Assembly (NCBI GenBank): GCA_030063045.1 | Contig: JAQSEB010000072.1 | Span: 62,001-126,000, forward strand | Length of the DNA: 64,000 nt | Origin: Pratylenchus scribneri | Taxonomy: Eukaryota > Nematoda > Chromadorea > Rhabditida > Pratylenchidae | Reading direction: 5' to 3' | Shown here: piece by piece, positions 26,575 to 40,899 of the stretch | Position numbering within the stretch: position 1 is the first letter of the stretch | Layout of the letters: the number at the start of each line of letters is the position of its first letter | The notes under the pieces: model-generated | Told to the model about the DNA's origin: nothing | Seen by the model: only the letters and a program-made list of their open reading frames with translations | Databases searched by the model: none | Program-made: the position numbers and the translations under genes

Positions 26575-29500
26575 AATTTATTGCCTGAATTTTCAAAATC
26601 TTCTTATTTTCTAATTTATTAAATTTTTATAATATATTCTATCTAATCTATATAATAATTTTATCTTAGATTTTCTATCTTGTTCCGAAATTTTATTTTT
26701 AAAAATTTCGAAAAATCAAAATTTTTATATTTCCTTTTTCAATATGTACATGCTGTTTCAGCAATTTATTGCCTGAATTTTTAAAATCTTTCTATTTTCT
26801 AATTTATTAAATTTTTTCTGATCTATTCTATCTAATCTATATAATAATTTTATCTTAGACTATCTATCTTGTTCCGAAATTTTATTTTTAAAAATTTCGA
26901 AAAATCAAAATTTTTAAATTTCCTTTTTCAATATGTACATGCTGTTTCAGCAATTTATTGCCTGAATTTTCAAAATCTTCTTATTTTCTAATTTATTAAA
27001 TTTTTATAATATATTCTATCTAATCTATATAATAATTTTATCTTAGATTTTCTATCTTGTTCCGAAATTTTATTTTTAAAAATTTCGAAAAATCAAAATT
27101 TGTATATTTCCTTTTTCAATATGTACATGCTGTTTCAGCAATTTATTGCCTGAATTTTCAAAATCTTCTTATTTTCTAATTTATTAAATTTTTATAATAT
27201 ATTCTATCTAATCTATATAATAATTTTATCTTAGACTATCTATCTTGTTCCGAAATTTTATTTTTAAAAATTTCGAAAAATCAAAATTTTTATATTTCCT
27301 TTTTCAATATGTACATGCTGTTTCAGCAATTTATTGCCTGAATTTTTAAAATCTTTCTATTTTCTAATTTATTAAATTTTTTCTGATCTATTCTATCTAA
27401 TCTATATAATAATTTTATCTTAGACTATCTATCTTGTTCCGAAATTTTATTTTTAAAAATTTCGAAAAATCAAAATTTTTATATTTCCTTTCTCAATATG
27501 TACATGCTGTTTCAGCAATTTATTGCCTGAATTTTCAAAATCTTCTTATTTTCTAATTTATTAAATTTTTATAATATATTCTATCTAATCTATATAATAA
27601 TTTTATCTTAGACTATCTATCTTGTTCCGAAATTTTATTTTTAAAAATTTCGAAAAATCAAAATTTTTATATTTCCTTTTTCAATATGTACATGCTGTTT
27701 CAGCAATTTATTGCCTGAATTTTTAAAATCTTTCTATTTTCTAATTTATTAAATTTTTTCTGATCTATTCTATCTAATCTATATAATAATTTTATCTTAG
27801 ACTATCTATCTTGTTCCGAAATTTTATTTTTAAAAATTTCGAAAAATCAAAATTTTTAAATTTCCTTTTTCAATATGTACATGCTGTTTCAGCAATTTAT
27901 TGCCTGAATTTTTAAAATCTTTCTATTTTCTAATTTATTAAATTTTTTCTGATCTATTCTATCTAATCTATATAATAATTTTATCTTAGATTTTCTATCT
28001 TGTTCCGAAATTTTATTTTTAAAAATTTCGAAAAATCAAAATTTTTATATTTCCTTTTTCAATATGTACATGCTGTTTCAGCAATTTTTTGCCTGAATTT
28101 TCAAAATCTTCTTATTTTCTAATTTATTAAATTTTTATAATATATTCTATCTAATCTATATAATAATTTTATCTTAGACTATCTATCTTGTTCCGAAATT
28201 TTATTTTTAAAAATTTCGAAAAATCAAAATTTTTATATTTCCTTTTTCAATATGTACATGCTGTTTCAGCAATTTATTGCCTGAATTTTTAAAATCTTTC
28301 TATTTTCTAATTTATTAAATTTTTTCTGATCTATTTTATCTAATCTATATAATAATTTTATCTTAGACTATCTATCTTGTTCCGAAATTTTATTTTTAAA
28401 AATTTCGAAAAATCAAAATTTTTATATTTCCTTTTTCAATATGTACATGCTGTTTCAGCAATTTATTGCCTGAATTTTTAAAATCTTTCTATTTTCTAAT
28501 TTATTAAATTTTTTCTGATCTATTCTATCTAATCTATATAATAATTTTATCTTAGACTATCTATCTTGTTCCGAAATTTTATTTTTAAAAATTTCGAAAA
28601 ATCAAAATTTTTATATTTCCTTTTTCAATATGTACATGCTGTTTCAGCAATTTATTGCCTGAATTTTTAAAATCTTTCTATTTTCTAATTTATTAAATTT
28701 TTATAATATATTCTATCTAATCTATATAATAATTTTATCTTAGATTTTCTATCTTGTTCCGAAATTTTATTTTTAAAAATTTCAAAAAATCAAAATTTTT
28801 ATATTTCCTTTTTCAATATGTACATGCTTTTTCAGCAATTTATTGCCTGAATTTTTAAAATCTTTCTATTTTCTAATTTATTAAATTTTTTCTGATCTAT
28901 TCTATCTAATCTATATAATAATTTTATCTTAGACTATCTATCTTGTTCCGAAATTTTATTTTTAAAAATTTCGAAAAATCAAAATTTTTAAATTTCCTTT
29001 TTCAATATGTACATGCTGTTTCAGCAATTTATTGCCTGAATTTTTAAAATCTTCTTATTTTCTAATTTATTAAATTTTTTCTGATCTATTCTATCTAATC
29101 TATATAATAATTTTATCTTAGACTATCTATCTTGTTCCGAAATTTTATTTTTAAAAATTTCGAAAAATCAAAATTTTTAAATTTCCTTTTTCAATATGTA
29201 CATGCTTTTTCAGCAATTTATTGCCTGAATTTTTAAAATCTTCTTATTTTCTAATTTATTAAATTTTTTCTGATCTATTCTATCTAATCTATATAATAAT
29301 TTTATCTTAGACTATCTATCTTGTTCCGAAATTTTATTTTTAAAAATTTCGAAAAATCAAAATTTTTATATTTCCTTTTTCAATATGTACATGCTGTTTC
29401 AGCAATTTATTGCCTGAATTTTTAAAATCTTCTTATTTTCTAATTTATTAAATTTTTTCTGATCTATTCTATCTAATCTATATAATAATTTTATCTTAGA

Positions 29501-32500
29501 CTATCTATCTTGTTCCGAAATTTTATTTTTAAAAATTTCGAAAAATCAAAATTTTTATATTTCCTTTTTCAATATGTACATGCTGTTTCAGCAATTTATT
29601 GCCTGAATTTTTAAAATCTTCTTATTTTCTAATTTATTAAATTTTTTCTGATCTATTCTATCTAATCTATATAATAATTTTATCTTAGACTATCTATCTT
29701 GTTCCGAAATTTTATTTTTAAAAATTTCGAAAAATCAAAATTTTTATATTTCCTTTTTCAATATGTACATGCTGTTTCAGCAATTTATTGCCTGAATTTT
29801 CAAAATCTTCTTATTTTCTAATTTATTAAATTTTTATAATATATTCTATCTAATCTATATAATAATTTTATCTTAGATTTTCTATCTTGTTCCGAAATTT
29901 TATTTTTAAAAATTTCGAAAAATCAAAATTTTTATATTTCCTTTTTCAATATGTACATGCTGTTTCAGCAATTTATTGCCTGAATTTTCAAAATCTTCTT
30001 ATTTTCTAATTTATTAAATTTTTATAATATATTCTATCTAATCTATATAATAATTTTATCTTAGATTTTCTATCTTGTTCCGAAATTTTATTTTTAAAAA
30101 TTTCGAAAAATCAAAATTTTTATATTTCCTTTTTCAATATGTACATGCTGTTTCAGCAATTTATTGCCTGAATTTTCAAAATCTTCTTATTTTCTAATTT
30201 ATTAAATTTTTATAATATATTCTATCTAATCTATATAATAATTTTATCTTAGATTTTCTATCTTGTTCCGAAATTTTATTTTTAAAAATTTCGAAAAATC
30301 AAAATTTTTATATTTCCTTTTTCAATATGTACATGCTGTTTCAGCAATTTATTGCCTGAATTTTCAAAATCTTCTTATTTTCTAATTTATTAAATTTTTA
30401 TAATATATTCTATCTAATCTATATAATAATTTTATCTTAGATTTTCTATCTTGTTCCGAAATTTTATTTTTAAAAATTTCGAAAAATCAAAATTTTTATA
30501 TTTCCTTTTTCAATATGTACATGCTGTTTCAGCAATTTATTGCCTGAATTTTCAAAATCTTCTTATTTTCTAATTTATTAAATTTTTATAATATATTCTA
30601 TCTAATCTATATAATAATTTTATCTTAGATTTTCTATCTTGTTCCGAAATTTTATTTTTAAAAATTTCGAAAAATCAAAATTTTTATATTTCCTTTTTCA
30701 ATATGTACATGCTGTTTCAGCAATTTATTGCCTGAATTTTTAAAATCTTTCTATTTTCTAATTTATTAAATTTTTTCTGATCTATTCTATCTAATCTATA
30801 TAATAATTTTATCTTAGATTTTCTATCTTGTTCCGAAATTTTATTTTTAAAAATTTCGAAAAATCAAAATTTTTATATTTCCTTTTTCAATATGTACATG
30901 CTGTTTCAGCAATTTATTGCCTGAATTTTTAAAATCTTTCTATTTTCTAATTTATTAAATTTTTTCTGATCTATTCTATCTAATCTATATAATAATTTTA
31001 TCTTAGACTATCTATCTTGTTCCGAAATTTTATTTTTAAAAATTTCGAAAAATCAAAATTTTTAAATTTCCTTTTTCAATATGTACATGCTGTTTCAGCA
31101 ATTTATTGCCTGAATTTTTAAAATCTTTCTATTTTCTAATTTATTAAATTTTTTCTGATCTATTCTATCTAATCTATATAATAATTTTATCTTAGATTTT
31201 CTATCCTGTTCCGAAATTTTATTTTTAAAAATTTCGAAAAATCAAAATTTTTATATTTCCTTTTTCAATATGTACATGCTGTTTCAGCAATTTATTGCCT
31301 GAATTTTTAAAATCTTTCTATTTTCTAATTTATTAAATTTTTTCTGATCTATTCTATCTAATCTATATAATAATTTTATCTTAGACTATCTATCTTGTTC
31401 CGAAATTTTATTTTTAAAAAATTCGAAAAATCAAAATTTTTATATTTCCTTTTTCAATATGTACATGCTGTTTCAGCAATTTATTGCCTGAATTTTCAAA
31501 ATCTTCTTATTTTCTAATTTATTAAATTTTTATAATATATTCTATCTAATCTATATAATAATTTTATCTTAGACTATCTATCTTGTTCCGAAATTTTATT
31601 TTTAAAAATTTCGAAAAATCAAAATTTTTATATTTCCTTTTTCAATATGTACATGCTGTTTCAGCAATTTATTGCCTGAATTTTTAAAATCTTTCTATTT
31701 TCTAATTTATTAAATTTTTATAATATATTCTATCTAATCTATATAATAATTTTATCTTAGACTATCTATCTTGTTCCGAAATTTTATTTTTAAAAATTTC
31801 GAAAAATCAAAATTTTTATATTTCCTTTTTCAATATGTACATGCTGTTTCAGCAATTTATTGCCTGAATTTTCAAAATCTTCTTATTTTCTAATTTATTA
31901 AATTTTTATAATATATTCTATCTAATCTATATAATAATTTTATCTTAGATTTTCTATCTTGTTCCGAAATTTTATTTTTAAAAATTTCGAAAAATCAAAA
32001 TTTTTATATTTCCTTTTTCAATATGTACATGCTGTTTCAGCAATTTATTGCCTGAATTTTTAAAATCTTTCTATTTTCTAATTTATTAAATTTTTTCTGA
32101 TCTATTCTATCTAATCTAAATAATAATTTTATCTTAGACTATCTATCTTGTTCCGAAATTTTATTTTTAAAAATTTCGAAAAATCAAAATTTTTAAATTT
32201 CCTTTTTCAATATGTACATGCTGTTTCAGCAATTTATTGCCTGAATTTTCAAAATCTTCTTATTTTCTAATTTATTAAATTTTTATAATATATTCTATCT
32301 AATCTATATAATAATTTTATCTTAGATTTTCTATCTTGTTCCGAAATTTTATTTTTAAAAATTTCGAAAAATCAAAATTTTTATATTTCCTTTTTCAATA
32401 TGTACATGCTGTTTCAGCAATTTATTGCCTGAATTTTTAAAATCTTTCTATTTTCTAATTTATTAAATTTTTTCTGATCTATTCTATCTAATCTATATAA

Positions 32501-35500
32501 TAATTTTATCTTAGACTATCTATCTTGTTCCGAAATTTTATTTTTAAAAATTTCGAAAAATCAAAATTTTTAAATTTCCTTTTTCAATATGTACATGCTG
32601 TTTCAGCAATTTTTTGCCTGAATTTTCAAAATCTTCTTATTTTCTAATTTATTAAATTTTTTCTAATCTATTCTATCTAATCTATATAATAATTTTATCT
32701 TAGACTTTCTATCTTGTTCCGAAATTTTATTTTTAAAAATTTCGAAAAATCAAAATTTTTAAATTTCCTTTTTCAATATGTACATGCTGTTTCAGCAATT
32801 TATTGCCTGAATTTTCAAAATCTTCTTATTTTCTAATTTATTAAATTTTTATAATATATTCTATCTAATCTATATAATAATTTTATCTTAGATTTTCTAT
32901 CTTGTTCCGAAATTTTATTTTTAAAAATTTCGAAAAATCAAAATTTTTAAATTTCCTTTTTCAATATGTACATGCTGTTTCAGCAATTTGTGAACTGAAT
33001 TTTCAAAATCTTTCTATTTTCTAATTTATTAAATTTGTATAATATATTCTATCTAATCTATATAATAATTTTATCTTAGACTATCTATCTTGTTCCGAAA
33101 TTTTATTTTTAAAAATTTCGAAAAATCAAAATTTTTAAATTTCCTTTTTCAATATGTACATGCTGTTTCAGCAATTTATTGCCTGAATTTTCAAAATCTT
33201 CTTATTTTCTAATTTATTAAATTTTTATAATATATTCTATCTAATCTATATAATAATTTTATCTTAGACTATCTATCTTGTTCCGAAATTTTATTTTTAA
33301 AAATTTCGAAAAATCAAAATTTTTAAATTTCCTTTTTCAATATGTACATGCTGTTTCAGCAATTTTTTGCCTGAATTTTTAAAATCTTTCTATTTTCTAA
33401 TTTATTAAATTTTTATAATATATTCTATCTAATCTATATAATAATTTTATCTTAGACTATCTATCTTGTTCCGAAATTTTATTTTTAAAAATTTCGAAAA
33501 ATCAAAATTTTTAAATTTCCTTTTTCAATATGTACATGCTGTTTCAGCAATTTGTGAACTGAATTTTCATAATCTTTCTATTTTCTAATTTACTAAATTT
33601 TTATAATATATTCTATCTAATCTATATAATAATTTTACCTTAGATTTTCTATCTTGTTCCGAAATTTTATTTTTAAAAATTTCGAAAAATCAAAATTTTT
33701 AAATTTCCTTTTTCAATATGTACATGCTGTTTCAGCAATTTATTGCCTGAATTTTCAAAATCTTCTTATTTTCTAATTTATTAAATTTTTATAATATATT
33801 CTATCTAATCTATATAATAATTTTATCTTAGATTTTCTATCTTGTTCCGAAATTTTATTTTTAAAAATTTCGAAAAATCAAAATTTTTAAATTTCCTTTT
33901 TCAATATGTACATGCTGTTTCAGCAATTTGTGAACTGAATTTTCAAAATCTTTCTATTTTCTAATTTATTAAATTTGTATAATATATTCTATCTAATCTA
34001 TATAATAATTTTATCTTAGACTATCTATCTTGTTCCGAAATTTTATTTTTAAAAATTTCGAAAAATCAAAATTTTTAAATTTCCTTTTTCAATATGTACA
34101 TGCTGTTTCAGCAATTTATTGCCTGAATTTTCAAAATCTTTCTATTTTCTAATTTACTAAATTTTTATAATATATTCTATCTAATCTATATAATAATTTT
34201 ATCTTAGAATTTGAATTTAGTTCCGAAATTTTATTTTTAAAAATTTCGAAAAATCAAAATTTTTAAATTTCCTTTTTCAATATGTACATGCTGTTTCAGC
34301 AATTTATTGCCTGAATTTTCAAAATCTTCTTATTTTCTAATTTATTAAATTTTTATAATATATTCTATCTAATCTATATAATAATTTTATCTTAGATTTT
34401 CTATCTTGTTCCGAAATTTTATTTTTAAAAATTTCGAAAAATCAAAATTTTTAAATTTCCTTTTTCAATATGTACATGCTGTTTCAGCAATTTGTGAACT
34501 GAATTTTCAAAATCTTTCTATTTTCTAATTTATTAAATTTGTATAATATATTCTATCTAATCTATATAATAATTTTATCTTAGACTATCTATCTTGTTCC
34601 GAAATTTTATTTTTAAAAATTTCGAAAAATCAAAATTTTTAAATTTCCTTTTTCAATATGTACATGCTGTTTCAGCAATTTATTGCCTGAATTTTCAAAA
34701 TCTTCTTATTTTCTAATTTATTAAATTTTTATAATATATTCTATCTAATCTATATAATAATTTTATCTTAGACTATCTATCTTGTTCCGAAATTTTATTT
34801 TTAAAAATTTCGAAAAATCAAAATTTTTAAATTTCCTTTTTCAATATGTACATGCTGTTTCAGCAATTTTTTGCCTGAATTTTTAAAATCTTTCTATTTT
34901 CTAATTTATTAAATTTTTATAATATATTCTATCTAATCTATATAATAATTTTATCTTAGACTATCTATCTTGTTCCGAAATTTTATTTTTAAAAATTTCG
35001 AAAAATCAAAATTTTTAAATTTCCTTTTTCAATATGTACATGCTGTTTCAGCAATTTGTGAACTGAATTTTCATAATCTTTCTATTTTCTAATTTACTAA
35101 ATTTTTATAATATATTCTATCTAATCTATATAATAATTTTATATTAGATTTTGAACTAAGTTCCGAAATTTTATTTTTAAAAATTTCGAAAAATCAAAAT
35201 TTTTAAATTTCCTTTTTCAATATGTACATGCTGTTTCAGCAATTTGTGAACTGAATTTTCATAATCTTTCTATTTTCTAATTTACTAAATTTTTCTAGCC
35301 AATTCTATCTAATCTATATAATAATTTTATCTTAGAATTTGAATTTAGTTCCGAAATTTTATTTTTAAAAATTTCGAAAAATCAATTAAATTTCCTTTTT
35401 CAATATGTACATGCTGTTTCAGCAATTTATTGCCTGAATTTTCAAAATCTTCTTATTTTCTAATTTATTAAATTTTTATAATATATTCTATCTAATCTAT

Positions 35501-36080
35501 ATAATAATTTTATCTTAGATTTTCTATCTTGTTCCGAAATTTTATTTTTAAAAATTTCGAAAAATCAAAATTTTTAAATTTCCTTTTTCAATATGTACAT
35601 GCTGTTTCAGCAATTTGTGAACTGAATTTTCAAAATCTTTCTATTTTCTAATTTATTAAATTTGTATAATATATTCTATCTAATCTATATAATAATTTTA
35701 TCTTAGACTATCTATCTTGTTCCGAAATTTTATTTTTAAAAATTTCGAAAAATCAAAATTTTTAAATTTCCTTTTTCAATATGTACATGCTGTTTCAGCA
35801 ATTTATTGCCTGAATTTTCAAAATCTTCTTATTTTCTAATTTATTAAATTTTTATAATATATTCTATCTAATCTATATAATAATTTTATCTTAGACTATC
35901 TATCTTGTTCCGAAATTTTATTTTTAAAAATTTCGAAAAATCAAAATTTTTAAATTTCCTTTTTCAATATGTACATGCTGTTTCAGCAATTTTTTGCCTG
36001 AATTTTTAAAATCTTTCTATTTTCTAATTTATTAAATTTTTATAATATATTCTATCTAATCTATATAATAATTTTATCTT
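26575..36080 (+). repeat. Satellite zone C: ttattgcctg subfamily
   Basis: The usual tttgtgaactgaattttc segment is replaced by tttattgcctgaatttt in most copies. The distal part becomes tttataatatattc or ttttttctgatctattc in place of the ctagccaattc or tatagtcaattc types. The unit starts are mainly cttagactatctatcttg or cttagattttctatcttg. The 85-bp core (gttccg to cagcaatt) is unchanged relative to the other zones apart from scattered substitutions such as tatatttcc for aaatttcc. From about 33 kb, gtgaactg copies are interleaved again, and the zone gives way to zone D near 36.08 kb. Confidence 0.92.
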
Positions 36081-36453
36081 AGACTATCTATCTTGTTCCG
36101 AAATTTTATTTTTAAAAATTTCGAAAAATCAAAATTTTTAAATTTCCTTTTTCAATATGTACATGCTGTTTCAGCAATTTGTGAACTGAATTTTCATAAT
36201 CTTTCTATTTTCTAATTTCTTAAATTTTTCTAGCCAATTCTATCTAATCTATATAATAATTTTATATTAGATTTTGAACTAAGTTCCGAAATTTTATTTT
36301 TAAAAATTTCGAAAAATCAAAATTTTTAAATTTCCTTTTTCAATATGTACATGCTGTTTCAGCAATTTGTGAACTGAATTTTCATAATCTTTCTATTTTC
36401 TAATTTACTAAATTTTTCTAGCCAATTCTATCTAATCTATATAATAATTTTAT
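34203..36453 (+). repeat. Six-monomer higher-order repeat, two copies of 1128 and 1123 bp
   Basis: The ordered series of six monomer types starting with cttagaatttgaatttag at 34203 is repeated from 35331 to 36453. Shared markers include a rare aaatttgtataatatattc tail (34535 and 35658), a ttttttgcctgaatttttaaaatc monomer and a tttactaaatttttctagcc tail. The second copy is 5 bp shorter because its first monomer has atcaattaaatttcc, a 5-bp loss. The same rare tail at 33031 and 33971 shows a related five-monomer arrangement just upstream. Confidence 0.85.
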
Positions 36454-39400
36454 CTTAGAATTTGAATTTAGTTCCGAAATTTTATTTTTAAAAATTTCGA
36501 AAAATCAAAATTTTTAAATTTCCTTTTTCAATATGTACATGCTGTTTCAGCAATTTGTGAACTGAATTTTCATAATCTTTCTATTTTCTAATTTACTAAA
36601 TTTTTTATAGTCAATTCTATCTAATCTATATAATAATTTTATCTTAGAATTTGAATTTAGTTCCGAAATTTTATTTTTAAAAATTTCGAAAAATCAAAAT
36701 TTTTAAATTTCCTTTTTCAATATGTACATGCTGTTTCAGCAATTTGTGAACTGAATTTTCATAATCTTTCTATTTTCTAATTTCTTAAATTTTTCTAGCC
36801 AATTCTATCTAATCTATATAATAATTTTATCTTAGAATTTGAATTTAGTTCCGAAATTTTATTTTTAAAAATTTCGAAAAATCAAAATTTTTAAATTTCC
36901 TTTTTCAATATGTACATGCTGTTTCAGCAATTTGTGAACTGAATTTTCATAATCTTTCTATTTTCTAATTTCTTAAATTTTTCTAGCCAATTCTATCTAA
37001 TCTATATAATAATTTTATCTTAGAATTTGAATTTAGTTCCGAAATTTTATTTTTAAAAATTTCGAAAAATCAAAATTTTTAAATTTCCTTTTTCAATATG
37101 TACATGCTGTTTCAGCAATTTGTGAACTGAATTTTCATAATCTTTCTATTTTCTAATTTCTTAAATTTTTCTAGCCAATTCTATCTAATCTATATAATAA
37201 TTTTATCTTAGAATTTGAATTTAGTTCCGAAATTTTATTTTTAAAAATTTCGAAAAATCAAAATTTTTAAATTTCCTTTTTCAATATGTACATGCTGTTT
37301 CAGCAATTTGTGAACTGAATTTTCATAATCTTTCTATTTTCTAATTTCTTAAATTTTTCTAGCCAATTCTATCTAATCTATATAATAATTTTATCTTAGA
37401 ATTTGAATTTAGTTCCGAAATTTTATTTTTAAAAATTTCGAAAAATCAAAATTTTTAAATTTCCTTTTTCAATATGTACATGCTGTTTCAGCAATTTGTG
37501 AACTGAATTTTCATAATCTTTCTATTTTCTAATTTACTAAATTTTTTATAGTCAATTCTATCTAATCTATATAATAATTTTATATTAGATTTTGAACTAA
37601 GTTCCGAAATTTTATTTTTAAAAATTTCGAAAAATCAAAATTTTTAAATTTCCTTTTTCAATATGTACATGCTGTTTCAGCAATTTGTGAACTGAATTTT
37701 CATAATCTTTCTATTTTCTAATTTCTTAAATTTTTCTAGCCAATTCTATCTAATCTATATAATAATTTTATATTAGATTTTGAACTAAGTTCCGAAATTT
37801 TATTTTTAAAAATTTCGAAAAATCAAAATTTTTAAATTTCCTTTTTCAATATGTACATGCTGTTTCAGCAATTTGTGAACTGAATTTTCATAATCTTTCT
37901 ATTTTCTAATTTCTTAAATTTTTCTAGCCAATTCTATCTAATCTATATAATAATTTTATCTTAGAATTTGAATTTAGTTCCGAAATTTTATTTTTAAAAA
38001 TTTCGAAAAATCAAAATTTTTAAATTTCCTTTTTCAATATGTACATGCTGTTTCAGCAATTTGTGAACTGAATTTTCATAATCTTTCTATTTTCTAATTT
38101 CTTAAATTTTTCTAGCCAATTCTATCTAATCTATATAATAATTTTATCTTAGAATTTGAATTTAGTTCCGAAATTTTATTTTTAAAAATTTCGAAAAATC
38201 AAAATTTTTAAATTTCCTTTTTCAATATGTACATGCTGTTTCATCAATTTGTGAACTGAATTTTCATAATCTTTCTATTTTCTAATTTCTTAAATTTTTC
38301 TAGCCAATTCTATCTAATCTATATAATAATTTTATCTTAGAATTTGAATTTAGTTCCGAAATTTTATTTTTAAAAATTTCGAAAAATCAAAATTTTTAAA
38401 TTTCCTTTTTCAATATGTACATGCTGTTTCAGCAATTTGTGAACTGAATTTTCATAATCTTTCTATTTTCTAATTTACTAAATTTTTTATAGTCAATTCT
38501 ATCTAATCTATATAATAATTTTATATTAGATTTTGAACTAAGTTCCGAAATTTTATTTTTAAAAATTTCGAAAAATCAAAATTTTTAAATTTCCTTTTTC
38601 AATATGTACATGCTGTTTCAGCAATTTGTGAACTGAATTTTCATAATCTTTCTATTTTCTAATTTCTTAAATTTTTCTAGCCAATTCTATCTAATCTATA
38701 TAATAATTTTATATTAGATTTTGAACTAAGTTCCGAAATTTTATTTTTAAAAATTTCGAAAAATCAAAATTTTTAAATTTCCTTTTTCAATATGTACATG
38801 CTGTTTCAGCAATTTGTGAACTGAATTTTCATAATCTTTCTATTTTCTAATTTACTAAATTTTTCTAGCCAATTCTATCTAATCTATATAATAATTTTAT
38901 CTTAGAATTTGAATTTAGTTCCGAAATTTTATTTTTAAAAATTTCGAAAAATCAAAATTTTTAAATTTCCTTTTTCAATATGTACATGCTGTTTCAGCAA
39001 TTTGTGAACTGAATTTTCATAATCTTTCTATTTTCTAATTTACTAAATTTTTTATAGTCAATTCTATCTAATCTATATAATAATTTTATCTTAGAATTTG
39101 AATTTAGTTCCGAAATTTTATTTTTAAAAATTTCGAAAAATCAAAATTTTTAAATTTCCTTTTTCAATATGTACATGCTGTTTCAGCAATTTGTGAACTG
39201 AATTTTCATAATCTTTCTATTTTCTAATTTCTTAAATTTTTCTAGCCAATTCTATCTAATCTATATAATAATTTTATCTTAGAATTTGAATTTAGTTCCG
39301 AAATTTTATTTTTAAAAATTTCGAAAAATCAAAATTTCAAAATTTCCTTTTTCAATATGTACATGCTGTTTCAGCAAATTGTGAACTGAATTTTCATAAT

Positions 39401-40899
39401 CTTTCTATTTTCTAATTTCTTAAATTTTTCTAGCCAATTCTATCTAATCTATATAATAATTTTATCTTAGAATTTGAATTTAGTTCCGAAATTTTATTTT
39501 TAAAAATTTCGAAAAATCAAAATTTTTAAATTTCCTTTTTCAATATGTACATGCTGTTTCAGCAATTTGTGAACTGAATTTTCATAATCTTTCTATTTTC
39601 TAATTTCTTAAATTTTTCTAGCCAATTCTATCTAATCTATATAATAATTTTATCTTAGAATTTGAATTTAGTTCCGAAATTTTATTTTTAAAAATTTCGA
39701 AAAATCAAAATTTTTAAATTTCCTTTTTCAATATGTACATGCTGTTTCAGCAATTTGTGAACTGAATTTTCATAATCTTTCTATTTTCTAATTTCTTAAA
39801 TTTTTCTAGCCAATTCTATCTAATCTATATAATAATTTTATCTTAGAATTTGAATTTAGTTCCGAAATTTTATTTTTAAAAATTTCGAAAAATCAAAATT
39901 TTTAAATTTCCTTTTTCAATATGTACATGCTGTTTCAGCAATTTGTGAACTGAATTTTCATAATCTTTCTATTTTCTAATTTCTTAAATTTTTCTAGCCA
40001 ATTCTATCTAATCTATATAATAATTTTATCTTAGAATTTGAATTTAGTTCCGAAATTTTATTTTTAAAAATTTCGAAAAATCAAAATTTCAAAATTTCCT
40101 TTTTCAATATGTACATGCTGTTTCAGCAAATTGTGAACTGAATTTTCATAATCTTTCTATTTTCTAATTTCTTAAATTTTTCTAGCCAATTCTATCTAAT
40201 CTATATAATAATTTTATCTTAGAATTTGAATTTAGTTCCGAAATTTTATTTTTAAAAATTTCGAAAAATCAAAATTTTTAAATTTCCTTTTTCAATATGT
40301 ACATGCTGTTTCAGCAATTTGTGAACTGAATTTTCATAATCTTTCTATTTTCTAATTTCTTAAATTTTTCTAGCCAATTCTATCTAATCTATATAATAAT
40401 TTTATCTTAGAATTTGAATTTAGTTCCGAAATTTTATTTTTAAAAATTTCGAAAAATCAAAATTTCAAAATTTCCTTTTTCAATATGTACATGCTGTTTC
40501 AGCAATTTGTGAACTGAATTTTCATAATCTTTCTATTTTCTAATTTCTTAAATTTTTCTAGCCAATTCTATCTAATCTATATAATAATTTTATCTTAGAA
40601 TTTGAATTTAGTTCCGAAATTTTATTTTTAAAAATTTCGAAAAATCAAAATTTCAAAATTTCCTTTTTCAATATGTACATGCTGTTTCAGCAATTTGTGA
40701 ACTGAATTTTCATAATCTTTCTATTTTCTAATTTCTTAAATTTTTCTAGCCAATTCTATCTAATCTATATAATAATTTTATCTTAGAATTTGAATTTAGT
40801 TCCGAAATTTTATTTTTAAAAATTTCGAAAAATCAAAATTTTTAAATTTCCTTTTTCAATATGTACATGCTGTTTCAGCAATTTGTGAACTGAATTTTC

